Source of the DNA: Bifidobacteriaceae bacterium
GTDB lineage: Bacteria; Actinomycetota; Actinomycetes; Actinomycetales; Bifidobacteriaceae
Reading direction: 5' to 3'
NCBI GenBank assembly: GCA_030530905.1
Contig: JAUMUB010000003.1
Location: 1 to 15,239 of the forward strand
DNA: 15,239 nt
The notes beneath the pieces are model-generated. The model did not search any database, was not told the origin of the DNA, and worked only from the letters and a program-made list of their open reading frames with translations. Below are positions 13,744 through 15,239 of the stretch, in pieces (position 1 is the stretch's first letter; every line of letters begins with the position of its first letter). Position numbers and translations under genes: made by a program.

Positions 13744-14853
13744 ATGATTAGATATGGGATTATTGGAGCTGGCTATTTCGGTGCTGATTTGGCACGTTCA
13801 ATGAACAAAATCGAAGATGCTGAAATTGTCGCTGTTTTTGATCCTAATCATGGTCAAGAAATTGCTGATGAGTTAGGGGCATCTGTTTGCACCAATTTAG
13901 ATGAGTTAGTCGAGCGCGATGATGTTGATTGCGTCATTGTTGCTTCACCAAGCAACCTCCATCGTGAGCCCGTTATCAAAGCTGCAGAGCACAGCAAGCA
14001 TGTTTTTTGTGAAAAGCCAATTGCCTTAAGCTACGAAGACTGTAAAACTATGGTTGATGCTTGCGACAAAAATAATGTTATTTTCATGGCTGGGCATATT
14101 ATGAACTTCTTTAATGGTGTCCATCATGCCAAGGAATTAATTACACAAGGTAAAATTGGTAAAGTGCTGTACTGTCATGCAGCACGTACAGGTTGGGAAG
14201 AACAGCAGCCAACGGTATCTTGGAAGAAAGTTCGTTCACAATCTGGAGGACATTTATATCACCATATCCATGAGCTGGACTGTATCCAATTTATCATGGG
14301 AGGAATGCCAGAAAAAGTAACCATGGTAGGCGGTAATGTTTATCATAAAGGCGTTAATTTTGGCGATGAAGACGACATGCTGATTGTTAATTTAGAATAC
14401 TCAGACGATCGCTATGCTGTATTGGAATATGGAAATGCCTTCCGCTGGGGTGAACATTATGTCTTAATTGAAGGCACTGAAGGGGCTATTAAACTAGACT
14501 TGTACAACACGGGTGGCACTTTGCGTGTTAATGGCGAGAGAGAATCCCATTTCTTAATGCACGAAACACAAGAAGAAGATGACGATAGGACGGCAATCTA
14601 TACCGGACGCGGTATGGATGGTGCGATTGCTTACGGCAAGCCTGGTGTTCGTTGCCCACTATGGTTACAAACATGCATTGATAAAGAAATGGCTTACTTG
14701 CACAATATCATCAAAGGTGGCGAGATTACAGATGAATATGCTAAATTGTTAAATGGCGTAGCAGCTCTTGAATCAATCGCAACTGCAGATGCATGTACCT
14801 TATCTGTTATTGAAGATCGCAAAGTAGCACTTTCTGAAATTATTAATGCCTAG
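13744..14853 (+). CDS. nanOx: NanOx/YjhC-type 2,7-anhydro-sialic acid oxidoreductase
   Basis: This 369-residue GFO/IDH/MocA protein has the NAD-binding motif GAGYFG (8-13) and the family's EKP motif with K91. From memory it closely resembles E. coli YjhC along its length: GHIMNFFNGV (117-126), SGGHLYHHIHELDC (167-180, with the H176-x-x-D179 pair), HETQEEDDDR (273-282), MDGAIAYG (291-298) and PLW. YjhC and Ruminococcus gnavus NanOx convert 2,7-anhydro-Neu5Ac (and dehydrated Neu5Ac) to Neu5Ac by an NAD-dependent oxidation-reduction cycle. Here it would feed NanA, the gene two places upstream. It is the last gene of the operon, 99 bases after nagB, followed by a terminator. The ribosome site is AAGGA, about 10 bases from the ATG. 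The substrate is inferred from family and context. Confidence 0.87.
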   Translation: MIRYGIIGAGYFGADLARSMNKIEDAEIVAVFDPNHGQEIADELGASVCTNLDELVERDDVDCVIVASPSNLHREPVIKAAEHSKHVFCEKPIALSYEDCKTMVDACDKNNVIFMAGHIMNFFNGVHHAKELITQGKIGKVLYCHAARTGWEEQQPTVSWKKVRSQSGGHLYHHIHELDCIQFIMGGMPEKVTMVGGNVYHKGVNFGDEDDMLIVNLEYSDDRYAVLEYGNAFRWGEHYVLIEGTEGAIKLDLYNTGGTLRVNGERESHFLMHETQEEDDDRTAIYTGRGMDGAIAYGKPGVRCPLWLQTCIDKEMAYLHNIIKGGEITDEYAKLLNGVAALESIATADACTLSVIEDRKVALSEIINA

Positions 14854-14916
14854 TTTCTATACCTTCTTAACAAAAGATTACATTCATAAAAGATTACCTA
14901 GTCGATAATTACATAT

Positions 14917-14950
14917 AACTGGGGTTAGGATCATTCCCAACCCCAGTTTT
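14917..14950 (+). terminator. Strong terminator of the second nan operon
   Basis: AACTGGGGTT (14917-14926) pairs with AACCCCAGTT (14939-14948), extended inside by GGA/TCC around loop TCAT, and followed by TTTT. It lies about 60 bases after the last stop codon. Confidence 0.9.
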
Positions 14951-15239
14951 AATAAATGCATAAACAATTCTCTTTTAACATGAAATAACAGATAAATGTA
15001 AATTGAAACATCAAAAATTAATATTAAAAACACTACTATTATGACTGTTGTTTACGATAACAAAAGAATAGTTTTCATGACTTTAAAGAAGTTAATTCCT
15101 ATATTAATTATGTGAAGCAGTTAAATCCTTTTTAGAGTAAGTACGCTAACTGGTTGGAGATTATCGGGAAAAGTGTGATATTGCCAATATACATAAAACC
15201 AACTTTTATGTAATATCCTTACTAGTTAATCGAGATAGC
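14951..15239. other. AT-rich intergenic end of window, nothing recognised
   Basis: No ORF of useful length, tRNA, hairpin or operator-like palindrome stands out on either strand. It may hold the promoter region of a gene beyond the window. Confidence 0.6.

Overview
All genes in this window lie on the + strand. It looks like chromosomal DNA of an AT-rich member of the Bifidobacteriaceae, most like Gardnerella. This rests on a sialic-acid gene set of the kind seen in bifidobacteria, the low G+C, a tRNA without encoded CCA, and actinobacterial-looking proteins. The genus is an inference.

Layout. (1) 1-2027, housekeeping: the 3' part of a multi-pass membrane protein cut by the window edge; a membrane-anchored DsbA-like thiol-disulfide oxidoreductase (CPGC) with its own terminator; and tRNA-Thr(UGU) with promoter and terminator. 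(2) 2028-2991, an AT-rich stretch of about 960 bases with no conventional gene. It holds a 15-codon Asn-rich micro-ORF with a perfect Shine-Dalgarno, an AT palindrome, and a compact row of hairpins at 2438-2592. Two of these hairpins have 12-nt loops that both begin ACCCCCAA, and a third has an ATCCCC loop. I read this as a candidate undescribed structured RNA or mobile palindromic unit. (3) 2887-5707, sialic-acid operon 1: DUF4862-type protein, nanK (ManNAc kinase), nanE (ManNAc-6-P epimerase), behind a promoter with a perfect 8+2+8 palindrome between -35 and -10. (4) 5763-14948, operon 2: a second promoter carrying part of the same operator, a structured leader of about 215 nt, a peptide/nickel-type ABC importer (lipoprotein, permease, fused permease-ATPase, ATPase), nanA (sialate lyase), nagB and a YjhC/NanOx-type oxidoreductase, closed by a strong terminator. 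(5) 14949-15239: AT-rich, nothing recognised.

How the genes work together. The importer brings in a sialic acid. NanOx would convert 2,7-anhydro-Neu5Ac (or related dehydrated forms) to Neu5Ac. NanA cleaves Neu5Ac to ManNAc and pyruvate. NanK makes ManNAc-6-P, NanE makes GlcNAc-6-P, a deacetylase (NagA, not in this window) makes GlcN-6-P, and NagB yields fructose-6-P and ammonia. No sialidase, no nagA and no transcription factor lies in the window.

The most interesting points are the C-loop hairpin RNA, the NanOx gene implying use of 2,7-anhydro-sialic acid, the uncharacterised DUF4862 protein heading the pathway, a NanA whose substrate loops differ from the E. coli enzyme, and a pattern of strong hairpins without U-tracts at three gene junctions of operon 2.
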